Below are positions 7,269 to 17,879 of a stretch of 64,000 bases of DNA, one piece after another (within the stretch, counting starts at the first letter, position 1; each line of letters starts with the position of its first letter). This stretch comes from Ichthyophis bannanicus (lineage: Eukaryota; Chordata; Amphibia; Gymnophiona; Ichthyophiidae): NCBI GenBank assembly GCA_033557465.1, contig CM066039.1, positions 46,095,788 through 46,159,787 on the forward strand, written 5' to 3'. The notes under the pieces were generated by a model. The model did no database searches. It had not been told where the DNA came from and worked only from the letters and a program-made list of their open reading frames with translations. Both the position numbers and the translations under genes were made by a program.

Positions 7269-9765
7269 AGAGCCAGCAAAAGGAGGGGGAGCAGGCAGAG
7301 TTATTAGGAGACTTACCCTCTCATGATGATTTAATAACTCCATCATCTGGTAAAGAAAGAAAGTTGAAAGCACAAAAGCGGCGTAAGAGACTTTGCAGAG
7401 CACAGGGTAGGGCTGAGATGTTAGCTGGTCAAAGTTTACCCTGGGTGCCAGCTGAGTTAGTGGCAAAGTTTTCTAACTTTCCACAAGAGCAGCGAGCTGA
7501 TCAAGCTCTCACCCGAGCTTTTAAGTATGCTCATGAGGTCAGGGAGGAGTTGCCCAGATTCAGACTAGATAATGACATATTATATAGAGAGAGTCAGGAC
7601 CCCAGGAATGGGACCATACGTAAACAATTGGTGGTACCCACAACTTTCAAAGGGCTAGTACTTAGATTAGCACATGATCATCCAGTTGGAGGTCATAAAG
7701 GGATGCAAGGAACGCTGGATCAAATACTTATGCGTTTTACTGGCCAGGTATTTTCAAAGAAACTGCCCAGTTTTGTGCTGCATGTCCAGCGTGTCAGCGA
7801 GTTACAGCGGCTCACCCACCGGTGGTGCCATTGATTCCCATGCCAATTATTACAGACCCAATTGGTCGCATTGCCATGGATATTGTAGGCCCATTAGTCA
7901 AAACGCCCCGAGGTTTCCAATACATCCTAGTTATGGTAGATCAGGCAACAAGGTTTCCCTGGGCCATACCATTGAGGAATGTTTCTGCAAAAACAATAGC
8001 TTTAGAGCTAGTAAAATTGTTTTGTGAAGTGGGATTTCCAAGAGAGGTGTTGACTGACAGAGGGTCCAATTTTGTATCCAAATATTTGGCCCAGGTCTGG
8101 GATGCCTTTGGCATTCATCACGTGAAAACCTCAGCCTACCATCCACAATCAAACGGTTTGGTGGAGAGATTCAACCAAACTCTCAAACAAATGTTGAGAA
8201 GGGGGTTAGCAGGAGAGGTAAAAGAATGGGATATGTTATTGCCCTTTGCCTTATATGCCTGCAGGGAAAGAATTCAGGTATCCCTAGGTGTAACTCCATA
8301 TGAATTGATGTATGGTAGGGCTCCACGGGGTTTGTTAGACATTTTGAGGGAACAATGGATTGATCCTGAACCAGGAAGTCAGGAGGTGCCACAGTTTCTA
8401 TGTGACTTGAGGGCACATTTGAAAAGGACTTCACAGGCTGCTGAGAAGAACCTGCAGGACAGTCAAGTTCGCCAGAAAGGGTGGTATGATAGGAAGGCCA
8501 AAAGCCGCCAATTAAGCATTGGTGAAAAGGTTTTGGTTCAAGAAGCAGGTACAGCCCCAAAATTTGAAGTACAGTGGAAAGGGCCATGGAAGGTTGTTAA
8601 ACAAGTGAGCCCAGTATCTTATATGGTAGAAAATGCAAGAGGGCGTAGGCAGACCTACCATATTAATGTACTTAAGTCTTGGAAGGAGAGGCCTGTAAAT
8701 AATAATGACCCTGAAGCCAGTCAGGAAGTAAGTGAGCTTCAAAAAGAGAACACTCTCGTAGGTATTACGGACTGTAGGAAAGAAGTTTCACCAGTGATAC
8801 CAGTCCGTAATAACTTAAGCAGGGGGGTATGTGATAAGGAAGCTTATCATAGCTCAGGAAGGAGCTATGGAAAAGGTGAAGTGACTCTGAACAAGCAACC
8901 TGTCAGTTCTGGTAGAAATAAGAAAACAGAATTTTCCCATAAAAGACTACCAGTCCCAGAATGCACCAGGTTTCCAGCAGCCATTAGAGGAGCTGAAGTG
9001 GGGAAACGTGTGTTCAATCAGGAGGGCTATGAGGTAATCCCTAAGCACTCATCTCAAAGGGCAGGGCCTGATTCAGCACAGCTGCGCTGTGTTAGGGAGG
9101 AGCACTCATCTAAGCAGAATAAAGGTAGAGTTTATTCTACAGAGAATTATCCTTATCCTGAGAATCAGCTTGAGCTTGATCATCAGTTTCATCTGAAGGA
9201 TCATCAGAAGCAGAAGCCAAATCGGACGGACAGAGAGGGAAAGAAACCCTTTGGAAGAAAGAGGAGAAAAGCCTTTGAGAGGTCTAGAAGAGTCCAGAGC
9301 AGTACGTATACTGGGAGGCATTCCAAGGGCCAGCATACACCATTGGACTGGGGAAAGACAGGGGAATGGTGCTGCAGAGTTAGGAATCTCCAGACGGTAC
9401 CTGTGAGAGAGACGGCTGCACGTGGAAGGGACCCTAAGACCCGTGCCAGAAGGTATGTGAAGAGAGATCCAGTGTCCAGGGATCTGGATTGGAAGGCTGG
9501 ACATAAGAACTGGACTACATACTGGCCAGGCTATATAGAGAGGAACTCTAACAGCAATGGAAGCTCAGGTATGAACACTGATCTATGCCCTAGCTATAAC
9601 CTTGAAAGACAGCAGGGAAACAAGTATTCTCCTGAAAGTGCTCCTTTGGGAGATTCATCTGTGCCAGTCCATGATATTGAACCCATGCTTGTTGAAGAAG
9701 GGGGAATGATAGCAGATGAAGAATCTGTTTACATGGACTGCTCTCTGTCTAAACTCCTTTGGTGA
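7265..9765 (+). pseudogene. int: Integrase polyprotein with C-terminus inside the 3' LTR; one frameshift
   Basis: The first frame (from 7265) gives an integrase N-terminal zinc-binding region with HDHPVGGHKGM; it is broken by a one-base shift in the T-run near 7733-7737. The remaining frame supplies the CAACPACQRV half of the HHCC finger and continues to 9765. The catalytic core is intact from 7822: Asp in AMDIVGP, Asp in LTDRGSNF, and Glu in NGLVERFNQ, with exactly 35 residues between the second Asp and the Glu. A GPY/F-like module (QWKGPWKVVKQVSPVSYMV) follows. The frame then crosses the polypurine tract and runs about 310 codons into the LTR. Integrase inserts element cDNA into the genome. 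No RT/RNase H lies before or after it. Confidence 0.87.
8821..8829 (+). other. Polypurine tract
   Basis: AGGGGGGTA lies directly before the TGTGATAAGG start of the 3' LTR, the expected site for plus-strand priming. It is also coding in the integrase frame. Confidence 0.65.
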
Positions 9766-10048
9766 TTTTCTGTTATAAAGTACAGCAACCATCACAAAGA
9801 AATACCAACTTGTTCTTTAATCTACTCAGAAAAGCTACTGAGTAGGGTTTCTAGCCACGCAGTAGAGAGCAAGCCAGCTAAGGGGTTTCAGCTGGATAAC
9901 TGCTAGCAATTGAGCCTTACCTAATTGCTTATGAGCTCTAAGAGAATCACTTCTGAATCTACGTGGGAAGATATAAGAAGTTTACCTGAAAAGAACAGTT
10001 TTTTTTCCTTCTTTGTGGCTTTTGGTTTGTTGTTTGATACATGCTAAG
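8830..10048 (+). repeat. 3' LTR, first part
   Basis: Starts TGTGATAAGG. It aligns base for base with 3967-5185 apart from about ten substitutions, and contains the LTR-coded end of the integrase frame (stop at 9763-9765). It is cut after ATGCTAAG by the CR1 insertion. Confidence 0.93.
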
Positions 10049-10184
10049 GACTAGAAAGGGGGGCTGTTACTTCTGGAGAGAAATCTGAAATTGTGAGTAT
10101 ATACTTCTGGGAATTTTTCTGAAAGGAATTTGTTTTCTTTTAAAGCTAATTAATCTGTGAACCCACTATTTTTTGTTAAAACAG

Positions 10185-10450
10185 TCAGGGCCTAGTAGCA
10201 ACAGTTTAAGATTCAATTTAAAACACAGAAGAGAACTTTCTGGTTACCTTTCATACCCAGTAGAGAGCTGTAGTTTAAATTTCATAGTCACTCAGGGCCT
10301 AGCATCAGCAAAGTACTTTTAGTTTCAAATTAAAACACAGAAGAGAGCTTTCTGGTTAAATTTAGAATCCAGCAGAGAGCTTGTAGTTTAAATTTCATAA
10401 TAGGTTAGAGCCTAGCAGCAGCAAAGAGCTATAATTTAAATCAAATCAGA
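10185..10450 (+). repeat. Tandem repeats in CR1 5' UTR
   Basis: Three diverged units starting at about 10185, 10292 and 10405 with CAGGGCCTAG-type openings and AAAACACAGAAGAGA inside; period about 107-113 bp. These may be promoter-related monomers, by analogy with other LINEs. Confidence 0.75.
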
Positions 10451-10775
10451 ATATAGCTTACCTCAGCAGCACAGGACAGGGTACTGTGTAGCAGCCCTTT
10501 TTTAATAAGTGTTATATCCCTCCCTCCCTCCCCACACCCACCTCCCCTGGGATAATCACAGCTTTATAGGTACTTGCACAACTTAAAAGACAGGAGGTGC
10601 TCTCAGGTGAAGCTCATTACCAAAATCAGTCATACACTAAGGACCTGAGATTAATTAAGCTTCAGGTGAACAAGGTATATTAAACTTCTTAGGTACAGTT
10701 TTAGTGGTATAAATATCCATAGCACCCTCTAGTACATAAAGAACTTAAAGATCTAAACACAAACTTAAAACTAAG

Positions 10776-11696
10776 ATGCAGACAGCAGTCCAGCAGCGGG
10801 ATGTGGGCTTTCCAGTCTTTTGCATTGAGTGTCACATGTATGATTTTCTCCCAGCTGGTGAGAGGTCTTACGTGTGCACTAGGTGCAAGGAGCTCTCTGC
10901 TCTCAGGGAACGAGTCCGTTCTCTAGAGGCTAGAGTAGCAGACTTGGAAAACATAAGACAGACAGAGAGGTACATAGACGAGACCTACAGGGATATAGTC
11001 CTGAAGTCCCACCTCCAGTCTGGCAGCATCCCTGTTGCCATGGAGGAGAGAGGTCACGTGACAGGAGAGCATCACCCTGGTGTGGCAGGAAGTGATCCTG
11101 TAACTAGGACCTGTCCTCCAGGTGATGTAAACCCCTCTCGCACCGAGGAGGTTTCTCCAGGGTCAAGTGCCCATGAGGGAAGGGTTAGGACAGCAGTTAT
11201 AGTTGGTGATTCGATCATTAGGCATGTAGATAGCTGGGTGGCTGGTGGACGTGAGGATCGCCTGGTAACATGCCTGCCTGGTGCGAAGGTAGCGGACCTC
11301 ACACGCCACCTAGATAAGGTCTTAGATAGTGCTGGGGAGGAGTCTGCTGTCTTGGTACATGTCGGTACCAATGACATAGGAAAATGTGGTAGGGAGGTTC
11401 TGGAAGCTAAATTTAGGCTTTTAGGTAGGAAGTTGAAATCCAGAACTTCCAGGGTAGCGTTCTCCGAAATGCTTCCCATTCCACGCGCAGGACCCAAAAG
11501 GCAGGCAGAGCTCCGGAGTCTCAATGCGTGGATGAGACAATGGTGCAGAGATGAGGGGTTCGGATTTGTTAGGAACTGGGGAACATTCTGGGGAAAGGAG
11601 GGGCTCTTCCGAAGGGATGGGCTTCACCTTAACCGGGATGGAACCAGGCTGCTGGCATTAACCTTTAAAAAGGAGATAGAGCAGCTTTTAAACTAG
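10776..11696 (+). CDS. CR1 ORF1 protein with SGNH/GDSL esterase domain
   Basis: The ATG at 10776 gives an intact 306-residue protein. Near the N-terminus are paired cysteines (CIECHMYDF ... YVCTRC), suggesting a zinc-binding module. A heptad-rich segment follows (LRERVRSLEARVADLENI), probably a coiled coil. From about residue 140 an SGNH hydrolase fold is visible: the GDSIIRHVDSW nucleophile block, VHVGTNDIG (Asn block) and DGLHLNRDGTRLL (Asp-His block) near residue 281. CR1 and some L2 ORF1 proteins are known to carry such an esterase, whose role in retrotransposition is unsettled. ORF1 proteins bind element RNA. The frame is fully open although ORF2 is broken. It could be mistaken for a host gene, but its position in the LINE rules that out. 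Confidence 0.92.
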   Translation: MQTAVQQRDVGFPVFCIECHMYDFLPAGERSYVCTRCKELSALRERVRSLEARVADLENIRQTERYIDETYRDIVLKSHLQSGSIPVAMEERGHVTGEHHPGVAGSDPVTRTCPPGDVNPSRTEEVSPGSSAHEGRVRTAVIVGDSIIRHVDSWVAGGREDRLVTCLPGAKVADLTRHLDKVLDSAGEESAVLVHVGTNDIGKCGREVLEAKFRLLGRKLKSRTSRVAFSEMLPIPRAGPKRQAELRSLNAWMRQWCRDEGFGFVRNWGTFWGKEGLFRRDGLHLNRDGTRLLALTFKKEIEQLLN

Positions 11697-11731
11697 ATAA
11701 TAGGGGAAAGCCGACAGTCGCCCAAGAGCGC

Positions 11732-14693
11732 ATGGTTCGGAAGAATGTATCCTTGAGGGATACTACAAAAAGCAGAGAGGTTCCAAAAAAGAGTAAAGTA
11801 GCCCAAATGCCCTCGAGTATGGAGCAGACAGAGCTTAAAGATCCCAAATTACCCATGTCTACCAATAGCCAAATTAATATGAATAAAATACAGTCTCTAA
11901 AATGCTTGTATGCAAATGCTAGAAGTCTACAAAACAAGATGGGAGAGTTAGAATATAGCACTAAACGAGAGGTTAGATATGATTGGAATATCAGAGACAT
12001 GGTGGAAGGAGGACAACCAGTGGGACACTGTGATACCTGGGTACAAACTATATCGTAATGATAGAGCTGATCAAATTGGTGGAGGGGTTGCGCTCTATGT
12101 TAGAGAGGGCATTGAGTCAGAAAGGATTAAAGTTTTGCAAGAAACAAAATTTGCTGTAGAATCTCTATGGATTGAAATTCCATGTAAAAAGGGGAAGGCA
12201 ATGGCAGTGGGGGTGTACTATCGTCCGCCTGGCCAGAATGAACAAATGGATGATGAAATGCTCAAAGAAATCAAGGAAGCTAGCAAAAGTTACAGTGCAG
12301 TAATAATAATGGGTGATTTCAATTACCCCGGCATCGACTGGGTCAGTGTCACAACAGGACCTGCTAGGGAGATAAAGTTCCTAGATGAAATAAATGACTG
12401 CTTCTTGGAGCAGCTGGTTCATGAACCGACCAGAGGGGAAGCAATATTAGACCTAGTCCTTAGTGGAACACCAGATGTAGTGCAAGAGATAAGGGTGTTG
12501 GGGCCACTTGGCAATAGTGATCATAGCATGATCACTTTTGATTTAATTAGTGGAGGAGGGATAGTAAGGAAATCCACAGTACTACCCTTTAACTTTCGAA
12601 AGGGAGACTATGATAAAATGAGGAAAACAGTTAAGAAAAAACTAAAAGGAGCAGTTGCAAAGGTTAAAGACGTACATCAAGCTTGGGTGGTGTTGAAAAA
12701 TACTATCTTGGAAGCCCAGACCAGCTGTATTCCATGCTTTAAGAAAAGTGGAAGGAAGTCCAAAAAACTGCCAGCATGGTTTAAAGGTGAGGTCAGAGAG
12801 GCTGTTGTTGCCAAAAAAGCATCTTTCAGGAAATGGAAAAAAGAGCCAAACGATGAAACCTGGAAACAGCACTAGCACTGGCAAGTCAAATGCAAGGCAT
12901 TGATAAGGCAGGCAAAGAGAGAATTTGAGAAGAAGCTTGCTGCGGAAGCAAAAACGCGAAATAAAGACCTTTTCAAGTACATTCGTAGCAAAAAACCTGT
13001 GAGAGAGTCAGTTGGTCCATTAGATGATAAAGGGGTTAAAGGAGCACTAAGAGGCGACAAGGCGATAGCGGAGAGACTGAATGAATTCTTTGCTTCGGTC
13101 TTTACTGAGGAAGATGTAGGGATGTTACCCATGACTGAAGTGGTATTTAAAGGTGTGGAAGAATTGAAGGAAATATCGATACATCGGGAAGATGTCTTAC
13201 AACTATTAGATAAACTGAAGAGTAGCAAATCACCTGGGCCGGATGGTATACATCCAAGGGTGTTGAAGGAACTGAAATTTGAGATTGCAGACCTGCTATC
13301 AGTAATCTGTGAACTATCATTAAAATCATCTCTAATACCTGAGGATTAGATGATCGCCAATGTAACACCAATTTTTAAAAAGGGTTTGAGGGGTGATCCG
13401 GGAAACTACAGACCGGTGAGCCTGACATCAGTACCGGGAAAAATGGTAGAAACCATCATAAAGAATAAAATTACTCAGCATGTAGATAGTCACGACCTAA
13501 TGGGAGACAGCCAACATGGCTTTAGACAAGGAAGATCTTGTCTTACTAATCTGTTATGTTTTTTTGAAGGAGTGAATAAACAGGTGGACAAAGGTGAGTC
13601 GGTTGATATTGTGTATCTGGACTTTCAGAAAGCCTTTGACAAGGTCCCTCATGAGAGACTTTTGGCAAAACTAAAGAGTCATGGGATAGGAGGCAGTGTA
13701 CTATTGTGGATCAGGAACTGGTTAAAAGATAGAAAGCAGAGGGTAGGGCTAAATTGCCAATTTTCCCAATGGAGAAAGGTGAATAGTGGTGTACCCCAGG
13801 GATCTGTGCTGGGTCCGCTGCTTTTTGACATATTCATAAATGACCTGGAAAGTGGAATAACGAGTGAGGTTATCAAATTTGCAGATGACACAAAACTATT
13901 TAAAGTTGTTAAAACCCAGGAGGATTGTGGAAAATTGCAAGAGGATCTTGATAAATTGGAAGACTGGGCATCAAAATGGCAGATGAAATTTAATGTGGAG
14001 AAGTGCAAGGTTATGCACCTAGGGAAGAACAACCCAAACTATGGTTACACGATGCAAGGTTCCACATTAGGAACCACCACCCAGGAAAAAGATTTAGGCG
14101 TCATTGTGGATACCATGTTAAAACCCTCGGCCCAGTGTGCAGCGGCGGCCAGGAGAGCAAATAGAATGCTAGGTATGATAAGGAAAGGAATGGAAAATAA
14201 AACAAAAGATATTATAATGCCTCTATATCGTTCCATGGTGAGACCGCACCTTGAATATTGTGTGCAATTCTGGTTGCCGTATCTTAAAAAGGATATAGCG
14301 ATTTTAGAAAAGGTTCAGAGAAGAGCCACCAAAATGGTAAAGGGGATGGAAGGCTACTCCTATGAAGAAAGGCTAAAAAGGTTGGGGCTCTTTAACCTGG
14401 AAAAGAGACGGCTGAGGGGAGATATGATAGAAGTCTATAAATTAATGAACGGAGTGGAACGGGTAAACGTAGATCGATTGTTTACCTTATCAGAATATAG
14501 AAAGACTAGGGGACATGCAATGAAGCTACAGGGTAAACTATTTAAGACTAATAAAAGAAAATATTTTTTCACTCAACGTGTAATCAAACTCTGGAATTTG
14601 TTACCGGAGGATGTAGTAAAGGCTGTTAGTGTAGCTGGGTTTAAAAAAGGTTTGGACAAGTTCCTGGAGGAAAGGTCCATAAACCATTATTAA
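11732..14693 (+). pseudogene. CR1 ORF2 (endonuclease/reverse transcriptase), inactivated
   Basis: The AP-endonuclease begins near 11897 (LKCLYANARSLQNKMGELE) and continues after a one-base frameshift near 11975 with IGISETWW, GGGVALYVREG, GVYYRPPG, IMGDFNYPGIDW and GNSDHSMI. In-frame TAG codons occur at 12873-12875 and 13347-13349; the related copy at 59995-62105 has AAG and TGG there. The reverse transcriptase has [57 protein letters not shown] and the catalytic FADDTKLF, then a thumb and C-terminal region ending at 14693. It normally nicks target DNA and primes reverse transcription of the LINE RNA. This copy cannot make a full protein. Confidence 0.92.
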
Positions 14694-14870
14694 GAAGGGA
14701 CCCAGGATATCAATGCTTGAACCAATACAAGCATTGTGGAACCTGTGTCCCTTGGGGAAACTGCTAGGTACGTATGACCTAGATTGGCCACTGTTGGAAA
14801 CAGAATACTGGGCTTGATGGACCTTGGTCTGACCCAGTATGGCATATCTTATCTTATGTTATGTTATGTT
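14694..14870 (+). repeat. CR1 3' UTR and terminal repeat
   Basis: Contains the conserved CR1 3' block ending in GACCCAGTATGGCATATC followed by TTATGTTATGTT-type repeats. The same block, often antisense, marks other CR1 copies in the window. Confidence 0.9.
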
Positions 14871-14873
14871 AAG

Positions 14874-15220
14874 AAAATATTAGCTAAGCCTACAGAAAAG
14901 ACCAGTTTGTTATCAACCAGGTCTTATTTCTTTTTGCTTTGATTGCCTGATAAGTTAAAATGTTGTTTTCCTGATTTTGTTTTTTCAAGTTTAACACTGA
15001 AAGCAAGTAACCTGATTTATGTGCTACCAAGCATATCTGTGTTGGGAGAAATAACCCCATAAATAAATATCTTATTGGCTTTACCCAAAAGCACAACTAA
15101 TTATTGTGAGCAGCTGTGTCTGGTGTGAATGAACTGCATTGCCCACAATCCCTTGCAAATCATATAGATATATGCACTTGCCAAGACTGTGAAGATTCTC
15201 ACCCAGGCAGCCATCTGACA
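14874..15220 (+). repeat. 3' LTR, second part
   Basis: Resumes at AAAATATTAGCTAAGCC and ends GCAGCCATCTGACA. Its 347 bp plus the 1219 bp of the first part equals the 5' LTR length exactly. TAAG occurs on both sides of the CR1 and may be its short target duplication. Confidence 0.93.
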
Positions 15221-15613
15221 CACTTCTTAGGAGGTTAAAGTTACTCTTATAAATTTAGGCCTTGGGTCTTTTCCTTAGATGTTGAAGTGATTTAACTGGT
15301 AAATGTTGCATTGAGCACAAGGTGGAAACAGGATGTCATGATCAGAAACTTCAGGGCAGAAGCTGGATACTATGCTGTAGATGATGCTGAAACAAGCTTC
15401 ATGCATTGAATCTGGACTGGCACTAAGGGTCAGACTCTGAGAGATGGTTTGTTCAAAGCTCCAGGAGGTTTTGAACTGCCTGACTGTTGAACTCTGGTGT
15501 GCTTAATAAACCAAGCTAGTGCCTTCTCAGTCCCCTTTGTCCATCATCACCTTGAAGATTGTGGATGAGAGAATCAGGGTCAACCTAGTGTGGGATCTGA
15601 TGTCCTTCATAAC
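15221..15613. other. No feature recognised
   Basis: Flank of the LTR element. No long ORF, inverted repeat or known repeat block is visible. Confidence 0.4.
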
Positions 15614-15740
15614 TCATAAGAACATAAAATATACTCTACTGGATCAGGCCAAAGGTCCATCAAGCCCAGTATCCTCTTTCCAGCAGTGGCCTGTGACTGT
15701 TTTGAGGTTAGTGACAAAGACTATGACTGAATCTCTGGAG
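15614..15740 (-). mobile_element. Short antisense CR1 3' fragment
   Basis: Antisense of the CR1 3' block: CATAAGAACATAA, then GGATCAGGCCAAAGGTCCAT and CAAGCCCAGTATCCT. The right boundary is approximate. Confidence 0.75.
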
Positions 15741-16984
15741 ATCAATGAAATGTCATCTTAACACGGGAGGCTGAAATTAGCTCCAGATCTGGACGCCTGG
15801 ATGGTGGGAACGTTCCTGTACTTCCATGCTGTCAGAGCAATATGTCAAAGGCATGTGCCAATGTCTTGAGGGTTTTCCCGAATACTGAGTGCTGGCCATC
15901 TCAGATGCTGTGTTTGAGTGTCCCAAGTCCTTGGGGCAACTTGAGTGGGAAGAGCTAGACTTGTTTTGGCTCCTAGGCCTATCTTCAGATCAGGGAGCCA
16001 AAGACGTTGAGGGCCCCTTTGGCATAGCTTCGGCATGAACATTTGATCTGTCTACCCGATCTTTGTATCCAGCTTCGGCATCAGTGTTCAGGAGTTAGGC
16101 TTTCCTTTTTTTGGCATAGTAGATGGAGAGCCTGCCCTTTCTGGCTCAAGCTACTTGGGATGACATCCATATATAGAAACTACACCCAGCGACACTGCGG
16201 CCTTGTGCACAACACTTGCAACAAACATTTGCTGAAGGTAAGTGATCGACATCTGTGTGCATTTGGGACAGAAATGGAAACCACCGGTCTGCTTCTCTGA
16301 CAAGGTGAGCAAAATAGATACAGTGAAATTAAACAAGCAAGAAACCTTAAAGAAAAAAACAACAGCCAAAATAGCCTGGAAACAGCCTCCAACAGGGAAA
16401 GAACAAAATATCCCTTGTGTCAGCTAGCTGGGAATCAAAAAAAAGAATTAAAGCAAACTTAAATAAGTGACAATTACTTATGCAGAAAAAAATAGATATC
16501 TTTTTAAATAGTAAAGCAGTGTGAAGAAGCAGGGCCACTAGCTCACATATCAGACATCTTTTGTGGATGGAAAGAATCTGAGGGGAACTGCCGGGCTGTG
16601 GCATGTGTGGTAAAGACCTTGAGATCCTTCCAAAAAGCTCTGGAACAGATGTCCATTCAGTGACAAACAAAGTTATGTAACCCACTTGTATGACTACGCT
16701 GAATTTCTCGTCTTCAGAGAAAAGTCATGCAGACAGACAGCTTCTGTGGCTGCAGCCCTACCCTCTCGAACATCTGTATCTAGGCACTTTCCAAAGCCAC
16801 CCTTGGCCCTCTGCTCTTTAACATCTATAGCTACACTACTTCATTTCATCTAGCTTAATATGGCACTTACAGGAGCCCTTTTAGTAAAGTCTGTTAGGCC
16901 TTTGCACTTAATGCTCATTTAGTGGGACAACTAATGTGCATTAAGTCAAAGCCTCCATGTAACTGTTGGATGGAGGTAAATGTA
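15741..16984. other. No gene recognised
   Basis: Only short overlapping frames without a recognisable domain. No clear repeat structure apart from short lineage-like fragments near 16880-16950 (TTTTAGTAAAGTC), a text that recurs near 17790 and 30610. Confidence 0.35.
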
Positions 16985-16992
16985 CTTGAGCT

Positions 16993-17559
16993 CAGGACTG
17001 GCCCAACCATTAGGAAAACTAGGAGGTCACCTAGGGAGGCAACCTCTAGGGGGGGTCAAAGAGTAGGGCATTCAAAGCTAAACAATACATAGATTTTGAT
17101 AGTTGGAGTGTGTTTGTGTGTGTAAAGTTTAAGGTTTCCCTAGGGCGCCAACCAGTGGTGGGATCCAGCTTGTTTAGCCCGTTCGTGTGAACTGGTTCCT
17201 GCCATGTGCTAGGTTCATCTAACCGGGCTGAAAACAGCGTCCCAATGCTGGCACTACACTGTGGGGAATCCCCCACTCGCCAGTGATTTGATGGCATCGG
17301 GGGACTGCGGCAGGGGGGGAAGCCCCCGATGCCGTCAAACCACTGACAGGTGTTTGCATTGGGCCGCTGGGCCATCAGAGAGTTTCTGCCCTGTGGTGGC
17401 TGCCAGCGGGCCGAGCTTGCAGCGCTGGCAATGCAAACACATGCCGTGCTGCCCCCCGCTCGGCTCCTTCAGTGGCAAGATCGATCCGAATCGGTTCCTG
17501 GTCAGATCGAATCCCGCCACTGGCACCAACACCTTGGACCAACTCTGGGACAGGCTCTG
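16993..17559. mobile_element. hAT-type MITE of the CAGGGCTGGCCC family, split by another MITE
   Basis: Left end CAGGACTGGCCCAACCATTA, right end ACTCTGGGACAGGCTCTG. Flanks CTTGAGCT (16985-16992) and CTTGTGCT (17560-17567) are an 8-bp duplication with one mismatch. The uninterrupted relative is at 31129-31319. The interior is broken at 17153 by a second MITE. Confidence 0.85.
17153..17522. mobile_element. Second hAT-type MITE nested in the first
   Basis: Ends CAGTGGTGGGATCCAGC and GATCGAATCCCGCCACTG are inverted repeats. Flanks GCGCCAAC (17145-17152) and GCACCAAC (17523-17530) are an 8-bp duplication with one mismatch. It holds no transposase. Confidence 0.88.
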
Positions 17560-17879
17560 CTTGTGCTAATTGCAACACTGACTGTTAGCATGCGATATGT
17601 TCCCCCGCGCGAGCTACAATGTGCTCTTCATGCCCAGTCTCTGTTCCTAATCCACCCATTCAGCATCCTAGTGTATTATTGGCAGATAGTATGAAAATTG
17701 ATGCATGTTAATTAACATGCTCCCATGGTAACTGTTACCGCAGTTAACATGCACCAAATTGTACGTTAACTGCATAGCGCACTTTAGTAAAAGGATCCTA
17801 TAGTGTGCTTAGCCAGCAGGGCAGTACTAAGCAGATTATTATTCAGTCATCAATGATAATACATCTTAATCATCATAAA

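Larger units (their letters stand above)
10049..14873 (+). mobile_element. Full-length CR1-clade LINE
   Basis: The element lies within the 3' LTR of the gypsy element. It has a 5' UTR of about 727 bp, ORF1 with a GDSL-type esterase, ORF2 with endonuclease and reverse transcriptase, a short 3' UTR containing the typical CTTGATGGACCTTGGTCTGA end, and a terminal (ATGTT)n-type repeat, as in CR1. A possible 4-bp duplication TAAG flanks it. ORF1 is open, but ORF2 has one frameshift and two in-frame stops, so this copy is dead. Confidence 0.92.
3967..15220 (+). mobile_element. Gmr1-like Ty3/gypsy LTR retrotransposon lacking RT, interrupted by CR1
   Basis: Two LTRs of 1566 bp each (3967-5532, and 8830-10048 joined to 14874-15220) flank an internal region coding Gag, protease and integrase. 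Both LTRs begin TGTGATAAGG and end CTGACA. Integrase follows protease directly, and no reverse transcriptase or RNase H is present. In the vertebrate Gmr1-like group integrase precedes RT and Gag is related to the SCAN domain, which fits this element apart from its missing RT. The LTRs differ at about a dozen positions, so the insertion is recent. An ACTT sequence occurs at both outer edges (3964-3967, 15222-15225), but the duplication boundary is ambiguous by a base. Without RT it must depend on another element. Confidence 0.88.

Noticed and set aside
10776..11696. Host GDSL esterase gene
   Set aside because: It is the ORF1 of the surrounding CR1 element, with ORF2 directly downstream.
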